64,000 bases of DNA, from positions 62,001 to 126,000 of the forward strand of contig JAZQAK010000007.1 in NCBI GenBank assembly GCA_045545175.1, read 5' to 3'. Shown in pieces: positions 25,543 to 34,756 of the stretch (positions are counted from its first letter, which is position 1; the number at the start of each line of letters is the position of its first letter). The position numbers and the translations under genes are program-made. Source of the DNA: RGIG6165 sp045545175. GTDB lineage: Bacteria; Bacillota; Clostridia; Oscillospirales; Feifaniaceae. The notes below the pieces were generated by a model. That model searched no databases. It had not been told where the DNA came from and saw only the letters and a list, made by a program, of their open reading frames with translations.

Positions 25543-26271
25543 TTACGCTAATACTACCGTACACTTCGGTCTTGTGTTTCTAAGGTTGAGCCATTCGGTA
25601 CTTGTTAAACTGCCAAAGGCTGTTTCTACCGCGGTCCGTGACAACGTTATTGTTGTTGCCTTCGTTGTCGAAACGGCGTTTATTATCGACTTGATACTTT
25701 CTTTGCTTAACAAAGGCGAAGCACTTACGTCAAAAGTCGTTCCTCCGATAACCCCTTCAATATTCAGAGTTACCAGATTACCACACCCTCCGAACGCTCT
25801 GTGAAGTGACTGTGACCCATCATCTCTTAAAATCAACTTGTTTACTTCTATAAGAGAGGTTGCATAAAGAAACAACTTGGATAATACGTCCGCCGAAGTC
25901 GTATCGATTATCCCCAATCTTTTAAAGTCGCTTTCGGCAAAACACGCTTCAACATTGGTTGCCTTTGACAAGTCAAGCGTTACGCCCAAATCCCTCAGAA
26001 GTTTGGCAAAGTTTTCATATATGCGAGAATATGCGAACATATAACAAGCGTTTGTGGGTTTTATATCATAAATAGGCTTAAAAGTGTCTTTGGTCCAGAC
26101 CTCACCGTAAAAAGCATAACTGTAATCGGTTCTTTTTCCGTAATTCTGCAAAACGTCCCAAAAGGCTTTACGCTGTGCGTCTGCTCCTGCAGTGCAACCG
26201 TCATTCACACCTTTCTCGTAAATCTTTTGCTGATTTTCGGCTATGGTTGTAAGCTTTTCTGCTATACTCAT
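25543..26271 (-). CDS. Phage leucine-rich-repeat protein, putative receptor binding
   Basis: A 242-residue protein whose N-terminus MSIAEKLTTIAENQQKIYEK is a coiled trimerisation-like stem followed by BspA-like leucine-rich repeats (segments such as SLIEVNKLIL and NLVTLNIEGV). This architecture is widespread in gut phage tail-tip genes and probably binds a host surface structure. It overlaps the upstream gene as TAATG. Confidence 0.7.
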   Translation of the reverse strand: MSIAEKLTTIAENQQKIYEKGVNDGCTAGADAQRKAFWDVLQNYGKRTDYSYAFYGEVWTKDTFKPIYDIKPTNACYMFAYSRIYENFAKLLRDLGVTLDLSKATNVEACFAESDFKRLGIIDTTSADVLSKLFLYATSLIEVNKLILRDDGSQSLHRAFGGCGNLVTLNIEGVIGGTTFDVSASPLLSKESIKSIINAVSTTKATTITLSRTAVETAFGSLTSTEWLNLRNTRPKCTVVLA

Positions 26272-26486
26272 TAAGCATCACCGCCCGTCAATGAGTTCTG
26301 AATTGATATAATGCCGTCAAGTGCGGTTTCTATGTCACCAAGTTCATCGACAAGTTTGTTGAAGGCTGTCACGATGACATTTGCCGACCTGTCGAATAAC
26401 GCCTTGTTGTCCGCTGCGGTGCCCTTTAATATATCAGGGGCTTTACTCACACAGTTGTCCCCAAGTCCTGTTATTTTTTCAAACAT
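26271..26486 (-). CDS. Small phage structural-type protein
   Basis: A 71-residue, mostly helical protein with no catalytic motif. I chose ATG 26486 because GAGGTGA lies just before it and overlaps the preceding stop. It lies between the stopper/tail protein and the receptor-type protein, so a neck or tail part is likely. Confidence 0.6.
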   Translation of the reverse strand: MFEKITGLGDNCVSKAPDILKGTAADNKALFDRSANVIVTAFNKLVDELGDIETALDGIISIQNSLTGGDA

Positions 26487-26490
26487 CAAA

Positions 26491-29103
26491 TCACCTCTTT
26501 ATAAAGTTTCCGTAAGCGAAATGCTTGTTTATCTCGATGATGCCGAAGCCCTCGCCAACAACGTCATTCTCAACTATAAACTGCAGTCGCTTATATTTTT
26601 TTACCTTTGAATTTACTATGATTTCACGAAGCGTCTTGCTTGTTAAAAAGGTAAGTCTGGAAAAATCTATATTCTCCCAATCGAATATATCGGCATAGCC
26701 TTTTTTAACCTCTTTTTCGACGTCGTTTTCGGTACGCACGTACACCTTTGCCGATGACCTTGCATACGGCTTCACCGTAACGGTGTTTCCCTTTTTTATC
26801 ATAGTTTTGTAACGGGTAATGTCGCCGTCATCGTCAAGTTTCGTTCCCCAACGTGCAACTATCGGCATACCTTCATCGTTGTAGCGTTCTTTCTCGTCTC
26901 TATCGGTGTTAAGGCGACACACTTTACATCCATTTGAGAAGAAAAATTCATCATTTATAACGAGTACCCTTTCAATCGGGATGCCCGTCCAGAAGTAGCA
27001 GTCGTAGAGCGTGTCGTATTTGTGGTTTCTCGACATTGAGCTTTCCGCATTGAGTATATAAACCCTGTCCTCAACCGCACACATACACTTGCCCTGCCAC
27101 ACGAACATATTTGCATTTGAAAGGTTTTCTTTGGTGAGTTTTCCGTCAACGTACCAGCTTCGGTTTGAGAGCGTTTTCTCCCCCGTCATATCTATCGTTG
27201 TAAATGCAAAAATTCCCTGCTTTGTGAGCATAAGGTCATCCCCGATGAGTGAGCAGAAACCGTCCTTACTCACACCGCCGACACCCGAAGCCATCTGTTT
27301 TACGGGATATGCACGTTCCCCGTTAAACTCGGCAACGCTTCTTATGTAAATGCTTCCGCCTGCCGCGCCGTCAGCCTTGACAATCGCCTGATATTCACCC
27401 GTGTTTATATAGCCGAGCACGGCGGTATTGTCACCGAATTTCTGATAGTTCAAATCAGGAAAATAATACGGGTTTTCGACGTAGCTGTGCCAGTCAAAAT
27501 TAGGCTTGTCGGGGTTGCCCGTAACGAACAGATTGTTGTCATACTCGGAAATGACGGTGCATTTTGCAATGTCGGTATCCTTGTCCGCCTCGGCAACGTA
27601 ATATACTTCTATATTGTCCCTGCCGACAACGGGCGGTGTCATATCAATACCATATAGACAGATAACGTTTTTCCGTATGAACTGACCGTTTACACCAAAC
27701 TCCTTCAGTTCATTGTTCTGATTGGGATTGCCGTCGGTCATTTCACCCGTTTTCGTATCAACATGTGCGGCAACCTCGCACCTTACACCGTTTACAAATA
27801 CTATACATTTTGTAAGTTTGTATCGATATGCAGCCGTACCCGAACCCCACGTCATTTCGTTTCCGACGAGGTCACCGCAGTAGTTGTCATCAAGCACAAT
27901 CAACTGCCAGTCAGTTCCTCCACGGCCTACTGCCGTCATCCTCCGCCACGGTGAAAGCTTGTTAACACCCTCATAACCGACACCGTTCATAACCGTCGGT
28001 AAAGTACCACTGCTGTCGTATAATCTCGCCGTATTGCTTATGCTGGTCGTCGGTATATACGCCCCGCCGTCCGTGTACTTTCCACCGCTTTTAGCTTGGT
28101 TTATCTCGTCGTCTTTCCCCATTTTGTAAAGGTTGAAACCGTTTTCGTACTCATTTGCATAGAGGGTAAATACCGCACTCTTGTAATCAAATGTGTTTGT
28201 ATATAACCCACATTGAAAACGGTAAAATCCTGCCTTTGGCATATGTATTTTAAAGCCGTTATTTGCAAGTGTGACACGTTGTATGTCCGTACAGTCTTTG
28301 AAGGGACTTCCGGTACTGCTATAGGCAATATCCTCTTCCCCGACGTATGCCCACTCTATATAATCGAGCCTTTCGTATACGGACTCATCATACGTCAATA
28401 CGGCATTGTTCGTACCCTCTTCCTTGCATATGTATAAGCTTTTATCCGTCACTTCTTCATTTACGGAAGAGTGGAAGGTAAAGCCCTTCTGTGCCTCATT
28501 ACCGTCGGGGTCGGTATATTTTATAACCCACGTGTACCAACCGGCATTTTCCATTTTAAAAACGGTTTTATCTGCAGGTTTTAAAATTTCGGTTGCACCC
28601 GACATTTCTTCATAAGTCTGCCACGTTTTCTTTTCGTTCCCCGTAAACTGCTGATACACCGCTATAACGTCTATGCAGCCGTTATGATAAAGGACGGCAC
28701 CCTCCATCTGAGGTGTGATAAAGGGTGTACCGAGTTTTTCAAGATTCTTTTCGCTGTAAACACGGTAATTCTGCCCGTCCAAAATAATAAGGTCATCATC
28801 ATTTTGATACGACCTGCTCACGTTCTCTGCCATATCCTCGCAGAGAGGCTCTGTCGCACCGTCAATCCAGAGTTTTGTCCCCTCGTGTACGAGCATTTTC
28901 GTAACACCGCCAAAGGTATACTTGTGCAGACCGTAGATTTTATTTTCGTATTCACGAAGCATTCGCCACCCCGGTCGTTTTTCTGGATAGCCTGCATGGT
29001 CGGGGATGATGTTTTCACATATCGGTGCCCTGTCATTGTCAACGAGTGCAGGCTCATTTGTAAAGTCTGCACCCTTCATTGGCGTATATTTCGTTCTTTT
29101 CAT
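26491..29103 (-). CDS. Large podovirus stopper/tail protein (gp10-like)
   Basis: An 870-residue protein, beginning MKRTKYTPMKGADFTNEPAL. Recurrent beta-rich segments with W/Y-G patterns suggest a beta-propeller interrupted by Ig-like insertions (about 150-330). Such proteins close the head of P22-like phages (gp10 hub). The order coat, connector (gp4-like), then this gene supports that reading. No enzymatic motif is visible. GGAGG precedes the ATG, and it overlaps the connector gene by 4 nt. Confidence 0.65.
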   Translation of the reverse strand: MKRTKYTPMKGADFTNEPALVDNDRAPICENIIPDHAGYPEKRPGWRMLREYENKIYGLHKYTFGGVTKMLVHEGTKLWIDGATEPLCEDMAENVSRSYQNDDDLIILDGQNYRVYSEKNLEKLGTPFITPQMEGAVLYHNGCIDVIAVYQQFTGNEKKTWQTYEEMSGATEILKPADKTVFKMENAGWYTWVIKYTDPDGNEAQKGFTFHSSVNEEVTDKSLYICKEEGTNNAVLTYDESVYERLDYIEWAYVGEEDIAYSSTGSPFKDCTDIQRVTLANNGFKIHMPKAGFYRFQCGLYTNTFDYKSAVFTLYANEYENGFNLYKMGKDDEINQAKSGGKYTDGGAYIPTTSISNTARLYDSSGTLPTVMNGVGYEGVNKLSPWRRMTAVGRGGTDWQLIVLDDNYCGDLVGNEMTWGSGTAAYRYKLTKCIVFVNGVRCEVAAHVDTKTGEMTDGNPNQNNELKEFGVNGQFIRKNVICLYGIDMTPPVVGRDNIEVYYVAEADKDTDIAKCTVISEYDNNLFVTGNPDKPNFDWHSYVENPYYFPDLNYQKFGDNTAVLGYINTGEYQAIVKADGAAGGSIYIRSVAEFNGERAYPVKQMASGVGGVSKDGFCSLIGDDLMLTKQGIFAFTTIDMTGEKTLSNRSWYVDGKLTKENLSNANMFVWQGKCMCAVEDRVYILNAESSMSRNHKYDTLYDCYFWTGIPIERVLVINDEFFFSNGCKVCRLNTDRDEKERYNDEGMPIVARWGTKLDDDGDITRYKTMIKKGNTVTVKPYARSSAKVYVRTENDVEKEVKKGYADIFDWENIDFSRLTFLTSKTLREIIVNSKVKKYKRLQFIVENDVVGEGFGIIEINKHFAYGNFIKR

Positions 29104-29609
29104 ATGACCTCCACCGTCCCCGTATACGGTGATGACGCCTTAATTGCAGCCGCCACCATAGCGTTAAACTGTGACATCAGGTTTGACGGGGATGTCACCA
29201 TATCAACCGTGCAGAGCGATGCCGCCACCCAGTAGGGCATACACTCCTGCAAAGCCTCTTTAATTTCAAATTCGCAGGTATCGTCAGTTATATCCTCGGG
29301 CAGAGTCAATATGTCAAGTCTTGCCTCACACGGAAGAATGAGTGTATCCCCCATAATCTGCGGATAAATCCGATTTCCCTGCATATCAAAGGCTGCCAGA
29401 TATTTTATGATTTTTACACCCTTTTTCCACTCGCCCTCAGGCACTTCAATCAGTTTTCGTATCGGTGCAAGTGAGGCAAGATTCTTCTGACACATATCAA
29501 AAAGACAGTTAAGCCGTATTTCTATATCCTTATCAAGTTCAACCTCTCCGCCCACCGAATACTCGTCAAGCAGAGAGTAAACCTTCTTTTTCGCCTCTGT
29601 TAAAGTCAT
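29100..29609 (-). CDS. Phage head-tail connector protein
   Basis: A 169-residue helical protein of the type that follows the coat gene in short-tailed phages (gp4-like/head completion). It contains a repeated helical pattern (LTEAKKKVYSLLDEYS; FEIKEALQECMPYWVAASL). It is coupled by ATGA to the stopper gene. Confidence 0.65.
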   Translation of the reverse strand: MTLTEAKKKVYSLLDEYSVGGEVELDKDIEIRLNCLFDMCQKNLASLAPIRKLIEVPEGEWKKGVKIIKYLAAFDMQGNRIYPQIMGDTLILPCEARLDILTLPEDITDDTCEFEIKEALQECMPYWVAASLCTVDMVTSPSNLMSQFNAMVAAAIKASSPYTGTVEVI

Positions 29610-29740
29610 ATCTTATCCGTTTTCATATCCTTTCTTTTCATCTGATTGTCACCCCAAGCCTTCCCCTTGAGGGGAAGGTGTCACGAAGTGACGGATGAGG
29701 TGTCAATTCCGAATTCCGCATTCCGAATTCCGAATTAGAT
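29610..29740. repeat. Family B and A repeats between connector and coat genes
   Basis: A family B variant CCTTCCCC..GGGGAAGG with GTCAC-GAA-GTGAC (29655-29703), then a heptamer tract up to the coat stop codon (29706-29740). Confidence 0.75.
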
Positions 29741-30568
29741 TTACGCCACCTTAATAACGTACATTTCACGGGGTCTGATGACCTTACCGCCGTAGGTGTT
29801 GAGGCCCTTGACTGCATCCGAGAAAAGACCTTCGGGTCTGTAAGCCTCGGTTTCGTCAATACCGCTTGCAAAGGCAACCGCCTTTTTTGTCTTGATGAAA
29901 AGATATTCGGTGCCGTCTTCATTGTAGAAGTTGTTGCTCATCTTGACCTTAGCACCGGCATAATTGCCGAGAATGCCCGAAGCAATAGCCTGGTCGTTGT
30001 CGGTCTTGGTTTCGGTGATGTACTCCTGGAAAAGAAGGTACATTGCAGGATTTAAATAAATAGTAATGTCATCCTTCTGTGAAACGCCGTTTTCCCAGAG
30101 CTTCTGAATACCCTTGTCAATAGCCGCCTTGACTGCGGTCTTGTCCATATCCGCAAGAGTATATTCGGACACCATGTCATCATCAACGCCCTTAGCGATA
30201 ATTTCTGCGATGTATGAATCACGGCATTCAGCCATTGCCTTGGAAGCCTCGTCAATGAAAGCCTCCATAACGCCCTCGACGGACTGTGCCTCATCGACGT
30301 CGTCAATCATAAAGTTGAAGTATTTAGCCTGGTCGATTTTAAGTTCCTGCTCCACGCCGTCAAAAACTTCGGGGTCAGCAATCCTTTCACCCGTGTAATC
30401 GCCTATCGTGGGGCGTGTGACGCCGAGAATCTTAACCGTCTTTCCCTTGCCTACCTCGCCCTTGAATCTGTAGTTGCAGTCATCCTCAAAAACTGTGTAC
30501 TTTCCGAGCGTCTGCTCGATAAATTTGCTCCATATTGTCGGTTTAAATGATTTGTAATTATTACTCAT
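29741..30568 (-). CDS. Major capsid protein (P22-coat-like)
   Basis: A 275-residue HK97-fold coat protein of the P22-like type: FKPTIWSKFIEQTL start, VKILGVTRPTIGDYTGE, and DQAKYFNFMIDDVDEAQS, which are usual family segments. It follows a scaffold gene. GAAAGGA precedes the ATG. The stop codon TAA touches a heptamer tract. Confidence 0.85.
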   Translation of the reverse strand: MSNNYKSFKPTIWSKFIEQTLGKYTVFEDDCNYRFKGEVGKGKTVKILGVTRPTIGDYTGERIADPEVFDGVEQELKIDQAKYFNFMIDDVDEAQSVEGVMEAFIDEASKAMAECRDSYIAEIIAKGVDDDMVSEYTLADMDKTAVKAAIDKGIQKLWENGVSQKDDITIYLNPAMYLLFQEYITETKTDNDQAIASGILGNYAGAKVKMSNNFYNEDGTEYLFIKTKKAVAFASGIDETEAYRPEGLFSDAVKGLNTYGGKVIRPREMYVIKVA

Positions 30569-30843
30569 ATCTTTCTTTCCTTTCTTTTTTCTAAAGCCTC
30601 CCTTGTGTCGTCGTCACAAAGTACGCTTTGCTTCGTTTTGCTATCCGCAAAAGCTTCGCCTGCTCCCTTGCTCCTCCTCTTCCCATTGCAACGCACTTCG
30701 TTCTGCCTCGCAATGGGAGCCCTGTTTATGGAGGTGTCACGAAGTGACGGAGGGATTGTCAATCCAATCGAAACTTCGCAGAAGTTTCTTTCCTTAATTC
30801 CGAATTCCGCATTACGAATTCCGAATTGTAAAACACGTGTGTT
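30569..30843. repeat. Family C inserted inside family B, then family A
   Basis: The left part of a B unit (GCCTCCCTTGTGT, 30597-30609) is separated from its right part (GGAGGTGTCACGAAGTGACGG, from 30731) by a full family C unit (about 30606-30725). The rest is a family A hairpin and heptamers (30770-30835). Confidence 0.8.
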
Positions 30844-31449
30844 TTACTTCAGTTTTCTCATCGATTTTAAAGCAAGCTTTAACACGCTCGGATTACTTAA
30901 CTGTTCTTTAGACAGGGCGTCCAACTCCTCCGATGAGAACAGTCTTTCACCCTGTGAGGCATCCGCCCCAACTCTGCCTATATCGGCAGGCAAATGCCTG
31001 TCTGCTGCAATGGCACGGTAAGCGGTGAGATTATCAACTCCGCATGCTCTGAGTTTGATAAAGGTGAGCCCGAGGTCCTCAATGCTGTTTGCATTTTCCG
31101 CGGGAAACTCGTTTTTGATTTCCTCAAGGTCGGATGCAAACTGCCTCTGACACTCCCTGCTTTTGTACGCTTCAAGTTGAGCCTTAAGTGATGACATCTC
31201 GGCATTATCTCTCCCAATGCTAACGGCATTATCGTTTTGCCACTTGATTCTGTTCATCTCCTTGATAGCCTCATTCTTTTCACGCTGTGCCTGCTGCATA
31301 CTGCGTCGCATGGACGCAAAAGCGGCGTTTGTTTCTACGCTCTGACGGGGTACGGCGACCTCCCCATTGTCTACGCCTGAATCAGTCGTTGTGTTGTGGG
31401 TGTCCACGACTCTACCCTGTGCATCGTTCACTGCATTAAAATTTTCCAT
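30844..31449 (-). CDS. Phage scaffolding protein
   Basis: A 201-residue acidic, strongly helical protein. It has a disordered N-terminus, a long coiled coil (about 55-110) and a basic tail (LKLALKSMRKLK). That layout and its place just upstream of the coat gene fit a capsid scaffold. AAAGGA precedes the ATG. Confidence 0.75.
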   Translation of the reverse strand: MENFNAVNDAQGRVVDTHNTTTDSGVDNGEVAVPRQSVETNAAFASMRRSMQQAQREKNEAIKEMNRIKWQNDNAVSIGRDNAEMSSLKAQLEAYKSRECQRQFASDLEEIKNEFPAENANSIEDLGLTFIKLRACGVDNLTAYRAIAADRHLPADIGRVGADASQGERLFSSEELDALSKEQLSNPSVLKLALKSMRKLK

Positions 31450-31467
31450 ACGTCGTTGTCCTTTCCA

Positions 31468-31485
31468 TACATTTGTTCTGTTTTT
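31468..31485 (-). repeat. ACAGAACAAATGTA motif, copy 2
   Basis: Minus-strand AAAAACAGAACAAATGTA, 19 nt upstream of the scaffold ATG. A hairpin GAGCGAC-TTTACT-GTCGCTC (31500-31519) precedes it. Confidence 0.7.
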
Positions 31486-31523
31486 TGGTCATTTTACAGA
31501 GCGACAGTAAAGTCGCTCTATAA

Positions 31524-31769
31524 TCAGTTATTCAAAAATTTCTGCATTTCTCTGTCAATGACCGTATCATAGCCTTTAAAAAGGACATTTTCTATATCCT
31601 TATGATCAAAAAATACGTTGTATTTTTCTCCCAGATTCCCTTCCGGATACATGCAGGCCAGATAGTCCCACTCGCCATCATTTTCATCAATCTGTTTTCT
31701 TCCGTATATCATAATCGGCTGACTGCCACCCTGAAGAGTAACAACACTGCCTATCGGTAAATAATTCAT
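31524..31769 (-). CDS. DUF4176 domain protein
   Basis: An 81-residue protein starting MNYLPIGSVVTLQGGSQPIM with GRKQ and WDYLACMYPEG, the pattern of DUF4176. That family is often found in type VII secretion and toxin-associated loci of Firmicutes; its function is not known. It overlaps the M16 peptidase stop as ATGA, so the two are translated together. It is cargo rather than a normal phage structural gene. Confidence 0.8.
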   Translation of the reverse strand: MNYLPIGSVVTLQGGSQPIMIYGRKQIDENDGEWDYLACMYPEGNLGEKYNVFFDHKDIENVLFKGYDTVIDREMQKFLNN

Positions 31770-32965
31770 ATATCTTTCTCCAATTTATTTCTTAAAATTT
31801 TACTCATTCCTTTTAAACTATCTGCCGTATCTTCCGGCACGTCGTAAAACATAACACGCATATTTTCGGGCTTAAAAATAGTTTTTGCACTCCCTGCCAC
31901 TTCTTTGTACGTTAATTCCGTACTGTTGCAGAATACAGAATATGCCATGTCACTTAATGATTTATAACCGTCATTCATGTAGGCATACGCACATTCAAAC
32001 GCTTTTTTGCATAAGCAGTTTTTTTCCTGTGCAATAATAGTTGCAAGTTGTTCTGTAAAGTGTTTCGCCTTGTCAGAATGCACCTCAAACATAAAATACA
32101 TAAGACCGCCAAATGTATATTCCTGTACGTCAGCAGAAACCTCGTATATTAATCCAAGTTCTTCTCTTAATGTAAGAAGAAAAGGCGAATACAGATTTCC
32201 ACACAACGTATCTTTAAGAAGCCTTGCACATTTTATATACTCTTTCGGAATATCAAAATTCAGTACAACCCACAGCCTATTGCTATCATAGGTGTATATA
32301 CGATCGTCACACTCTTCACGACAAAGGAAATACTTAGGGGAAATATCCTCACAAAAAGTCTGTTTTTTCGTCTCTAAGTCACCAAAGAGCTTTTCAGGTA
32401 TATCTGTTATGACACCCGCAACAACAATTTCCGTTCCCTCAGTACAAAACAATCTGTCCTTCCATTTTATAAGGTCATTTTTACTGAATCTTTTTACCTT
32501 GCTTTCAGTACCACAGATATAATCACCCTGAGGCTGCTCATCGAAAAAGTCGTATATCATACGCTTATAGCACCAGTCGCCTGACGATGCTATTTCACGG
32601 CAAACGACTGCTTTTTCTCTGCGGATATCCTCATTTGTCCAGCCGTTATCTTCAAACATATCACGCAAAAAAGATAGTGCTCTTAAAAGATGCTCTTTAG
32701 GCAGAGTAATTTCAAATACCACACGGTCACGATAGGTCACCGCACGCAAAATACCGCCTACGGATTCAATATCATAATAAATATCGCTCTGTTTTTTACC
32801 TGCAACTCGTCTCAGACAAAGATGCTCTACGAGATGCGTTATGCCCTTTTGAGAGCGTTTTTCCCACGCCGCACCGCCGTAAAAAGACAGCAGTACTGTC
32901 ACCGACTTTGTATCGGGCAGGTCAAAACTATGTATTACTATACCGTTTTCAAGTATCTTTTTCAT
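31766..32965 (-). CDS. M16 (insulinase-family) zinc metalloprotease
   Basis: A 399-residue peptidase with the inverted zinc motif HLVEH (His44, Glu47, His48) and a downstream zinc Glu in EKAVVCREI. The size is that of a single-subunit bacterial processing-peptidase-like M16B protein, without signal peptide. It is coupled to DUF4176 and lies next to a peptidoglycan-binding protein. Such peptidases can mature secreted peptides; the substrate here is unknown. It is unusual between phage scaffold and portal genes. Confidence 0.88.
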   Translation of the reverse strand: MKKILENGIVIHSFDLPDTKSVTVLLSFYGGAAWEKRSQKGITHLVEHLCLRRVAGKKQSDIYYDIESVGGILRAVTYRDRVVFEITLPKEHLLRALSFLRDMFEDNGWTNEDIRREKAVVCREIASSGDWCYKRMIYDFFDEQPQGDYICGTESKVKRFSKNDLIKWKDRLFCTEGTEIVVAGVITDIPEKLFGDLETKKQTFCEDISPKYFLCREECDDRIYTYDSNRLWVVLNFDIPKEYIKCARLLKDTLCGNLYSPFLLTLREELGLIYEVSADVQEYTFGGLMYFMFEVHSDKAKHFTEQLATIIAQEKNCLCKKAFECAYAYMNDGYKSLSDMAYSVFCNSTELTYKEVAGSAKTIFKPENMRVMFYDVPEDTADSLKGMSKILRNKLEKDI

Positions 32966-32983
32966 ACCCTTACCTCACTTTTA

Positions 32984-33826
32984 TTATGGCGTTGCCAGAT
33001 TTACAGGTATCGTCCACCAAAGCGGCGGTAACAAAGAAGGCAACATACGAATACCCCTGTATATAAGATATCCTGCACCTACAGCAGCAGCTCCTCCAAC
33101 GACAGCCTTCCCCACGTCTTCAGCTTCTATTCTGTTGAAACCATTTGAGCCTCTGCTTCCTGCACCTTTTGGAACTCTGCTATGTTCTTCGCCCTCAGGA
33201 TGTCCAATATTCCTCTCTCTATCACCGCTTGGCTGTCTGTTTTCACTGCCGTGCCTTTTATCTTTTCTTGTATTATTATTTCCTTTTCCTCTTCCTCTGC
33301 CCGATTTTGAACTAAGAAGTATTATTCCCTGATTGCCGTCTTCCCAGATATACGAATTAACTACACCTTTTGTTTTATCTCCGAAAACGCCGTCTTCTTT
33401 TAACGGTTTATCATTTTCATCTGTAAAACCGGCATCATTAAGTTTTCTTTGATAATCGGCAACTTTAAGTTTATCTTGGATATTATCTGAATACCCTTTT
33501 GATTCCGTTTCTTTTTGCAACGACAATCCATAATTTACAAGGTTTATGTTATTATGTTTCAACGCCTGTCTTATACGTTCTGAATCAGCATCTCCGTTTT
33601 CAACAACATCATACACATTTTTTGTCTTGTCTCCAAAAACACCGTCTTCTTTTAATTTTTCGTTGTTTTCTATTTTTAAGACGGTATTGTTCAGCATTCC
33701 CTGTAATTTGGCAATACGAAACAAGTCATCTGGTGAACCGTCATTTTTTATAGTTCTTTTTTGTCTCTCCACACTATTTAAAATGGGGTCATAAGTCCTG
33801 TGTATAGTTCTTTCAATATTATACAA
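32984..33826 (-). CDS. Peptidoglycan-binding repeat protein with C-terminal membrane segment
   Basis: A 280-residue protein with two PG_binding-1-like repeats, each containing KEDGVFGDKTK (about residues 60-72 and 146-158), then a charged Gly/Arg/Asn-rich linker (about 170-235) and a C-terminal hydrophobic part with a PPLWWTIPVNLATP end. It starts with TTG after AAGGAGG (11 nt spacing). It could be a virion-bound or exported effector-like protein. It precedes the M16/DUF4176 pair. Confidence 0.65.
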   Translation of the reverse strand: MYNIERTIHRTYDPILNSVERQKRTIKNDGSPDDLFRIAKLQGMLNNTVLKIENNEKLKEDGVFGDKTKNVYDVVENGDADSERIRQALKHNNINLVNYGLSLQKETESKGYSDNIQDKLKVADYQRKLNDAGFTDENDKPLKEDGVFGDKTKGVVNSYIWEDGNQGIILLSSKSGRGRGKGNNNTRKDKRHGSENRQPSGDRERNIGHPEGEEHSRVPKGAGSRGSNGFNRIEAEDVGKAVVGGAAAVGAGYLIYRGIRMLPSLLPPLWWTIPVNLATP

Positions 33827-33892
33827 TTTATTTTTACCCTCCTTAATTGTAACATTATTTTCTAAATTTTAAAAGCATTTCGTAATTCCGCA

Positions 33893-34045
33893 TTACGAAT
33901 TCCGAATTGATTTAACCTTGCATTTCTTTCCCGCTTCACACGGACGTCTTTGCCCGGTATGAAGCATATAGTGGCAGGCAAACAAATCATCGTATAACTC
34001 CCGCCAGTAAAAACAGCCCTTGCAGCCTGATTTAACTTCTATCAT
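33893..34045 (-). CDS. Cysteine-rich small phage protein
   Basis: A 50-residue protein with GCKGCFYW, LFACHYML and GQRRPCEAGKKC, a zinc-finger pattern typical of short proteins in Clostridial phages. GAGGG lies before the ATG (GAGGGTTTTATG). Its last residues (I-R-N-S) come from a heptamer tract. Function unknown. Confidence 0.7.
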   Translation of the reverse strand: MIEVKSGCKGCFYWRELYDDLFACHYMLHTGQRRPCEAGKKCKVKSIRNS

Positions 34046-34230
34046 AAAACCCTCGATTCAATGGACAATGGAAAATGTAAAATTGACAATTTCGGTTGAA
34101 ATTTTGTCCCAAAATTTCTTCATTAATTTTCCACTTTCAATTTTCAACTTTCAATTTTCAACTTTCAATTTGCCATACATTTGTTCTGTTTTTTAGTGAT
34201 TTTTTAGAGTGCCTTTCAGCACTCTGTATT
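34046..34230. repeat. Family F repeat, ACAGAACAAATGTA copy 3 and barstar terminator
   Basis: 34062-34170 is a family F unit (AAAATGTAAAATTGACAATT and its mirrored complements). 34176-34193 is the minus-strand AAAAACAGAACAAATGTA motif. 34205-34225 is a GAGTGC-TGAAA-GGCACTC hairpin followed by A/T, probably the terminator of the barstar gene. Confidence 0.7.
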
Positions 34231-34548
34231 TTATGATATAAGTTCAAATATTACGTTGGGTGTATCCTTATGCACGTCTTCAAAAATCTCAAGCATAGGT
34301 ATACAATATTCCCTGCCTTCTTCCGAAAGAGATGAAAAGCCGTATATTTCAACCTTATAATCGCCTCTGCCGTAAAACAAACCATCCAGACAGTCCCACA
34401 GCGCATCCCAGTTCTCTCCGTAATAATCGGGCAGACCGAACTTTTCTTTTAAAATCATATGTATCTGTGACGGATACTCGCATCCCGTAAAATCAAGAAT
34501 AATGGGATTTTCTTTTATTTCCTTAAATGCTTTTTCAGCTTCAGTCAT
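34231..34548 (-). CDS. Barstar-like ribonuclease inhibitor
   Basis: A 105-residue protein of the barstar family, which blocks barnase-type RNases by direct binding. The family pattern is visible in ILDFTGCEYPSQIHMILKE and GLPDYYGENWDALWDCLDG (the Tyr/Trp/Asp inhibitory helix). ATG 34548 has AAGGAG 7 nt upstream. No barnase is in the window, so it is an orphan immunity gene, or it guards against RNase toxins from neighbours. It has its own strong promoter at 34934-34962 and a hairpin-array leader. Confidence 0.88.
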   Translation of the reverse strand: MTEAEKAFKEIKENPIILDFTGCEYPSQIHMILKEKFGLPDYYGENWDALWDCLDGLFYGRGDYKVEIYGFSSLSEEGREYCIPMLEIFEDVHKDTPNVIFELIS

Positions 34549-34756
34549 ACTCTTCTCCTTATACAAGCATCATAATGCAGGGGACGGCGTCGTTGTCACA
34601 AACTTGTATCATTATCGGGAGGAGCAAGCCCCTCCCCTACAAATCAATTGAATTTCCGTTAACGGTGCATCATAAATGCTGCACCCTACATTGTAATTCA
34701 ATGAAATTCCGCAAAGGAATTTCTACCGTCACGTTGCCGTAAAGCAACATATCTCT
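34549..34756. repeat. Family G and A units in the barstar leader
   Basis: GGGGAGGG..CCCTCCCC-type and GGTGCATCATAAATGCTGCACC hairpins (34570-34690), a GAAATTCCGC..GGAATTTC hairpin (34702-34728) and a GTTGCC..GCAAC hairpin. No open reading frame of note. Confidence 0.6.
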
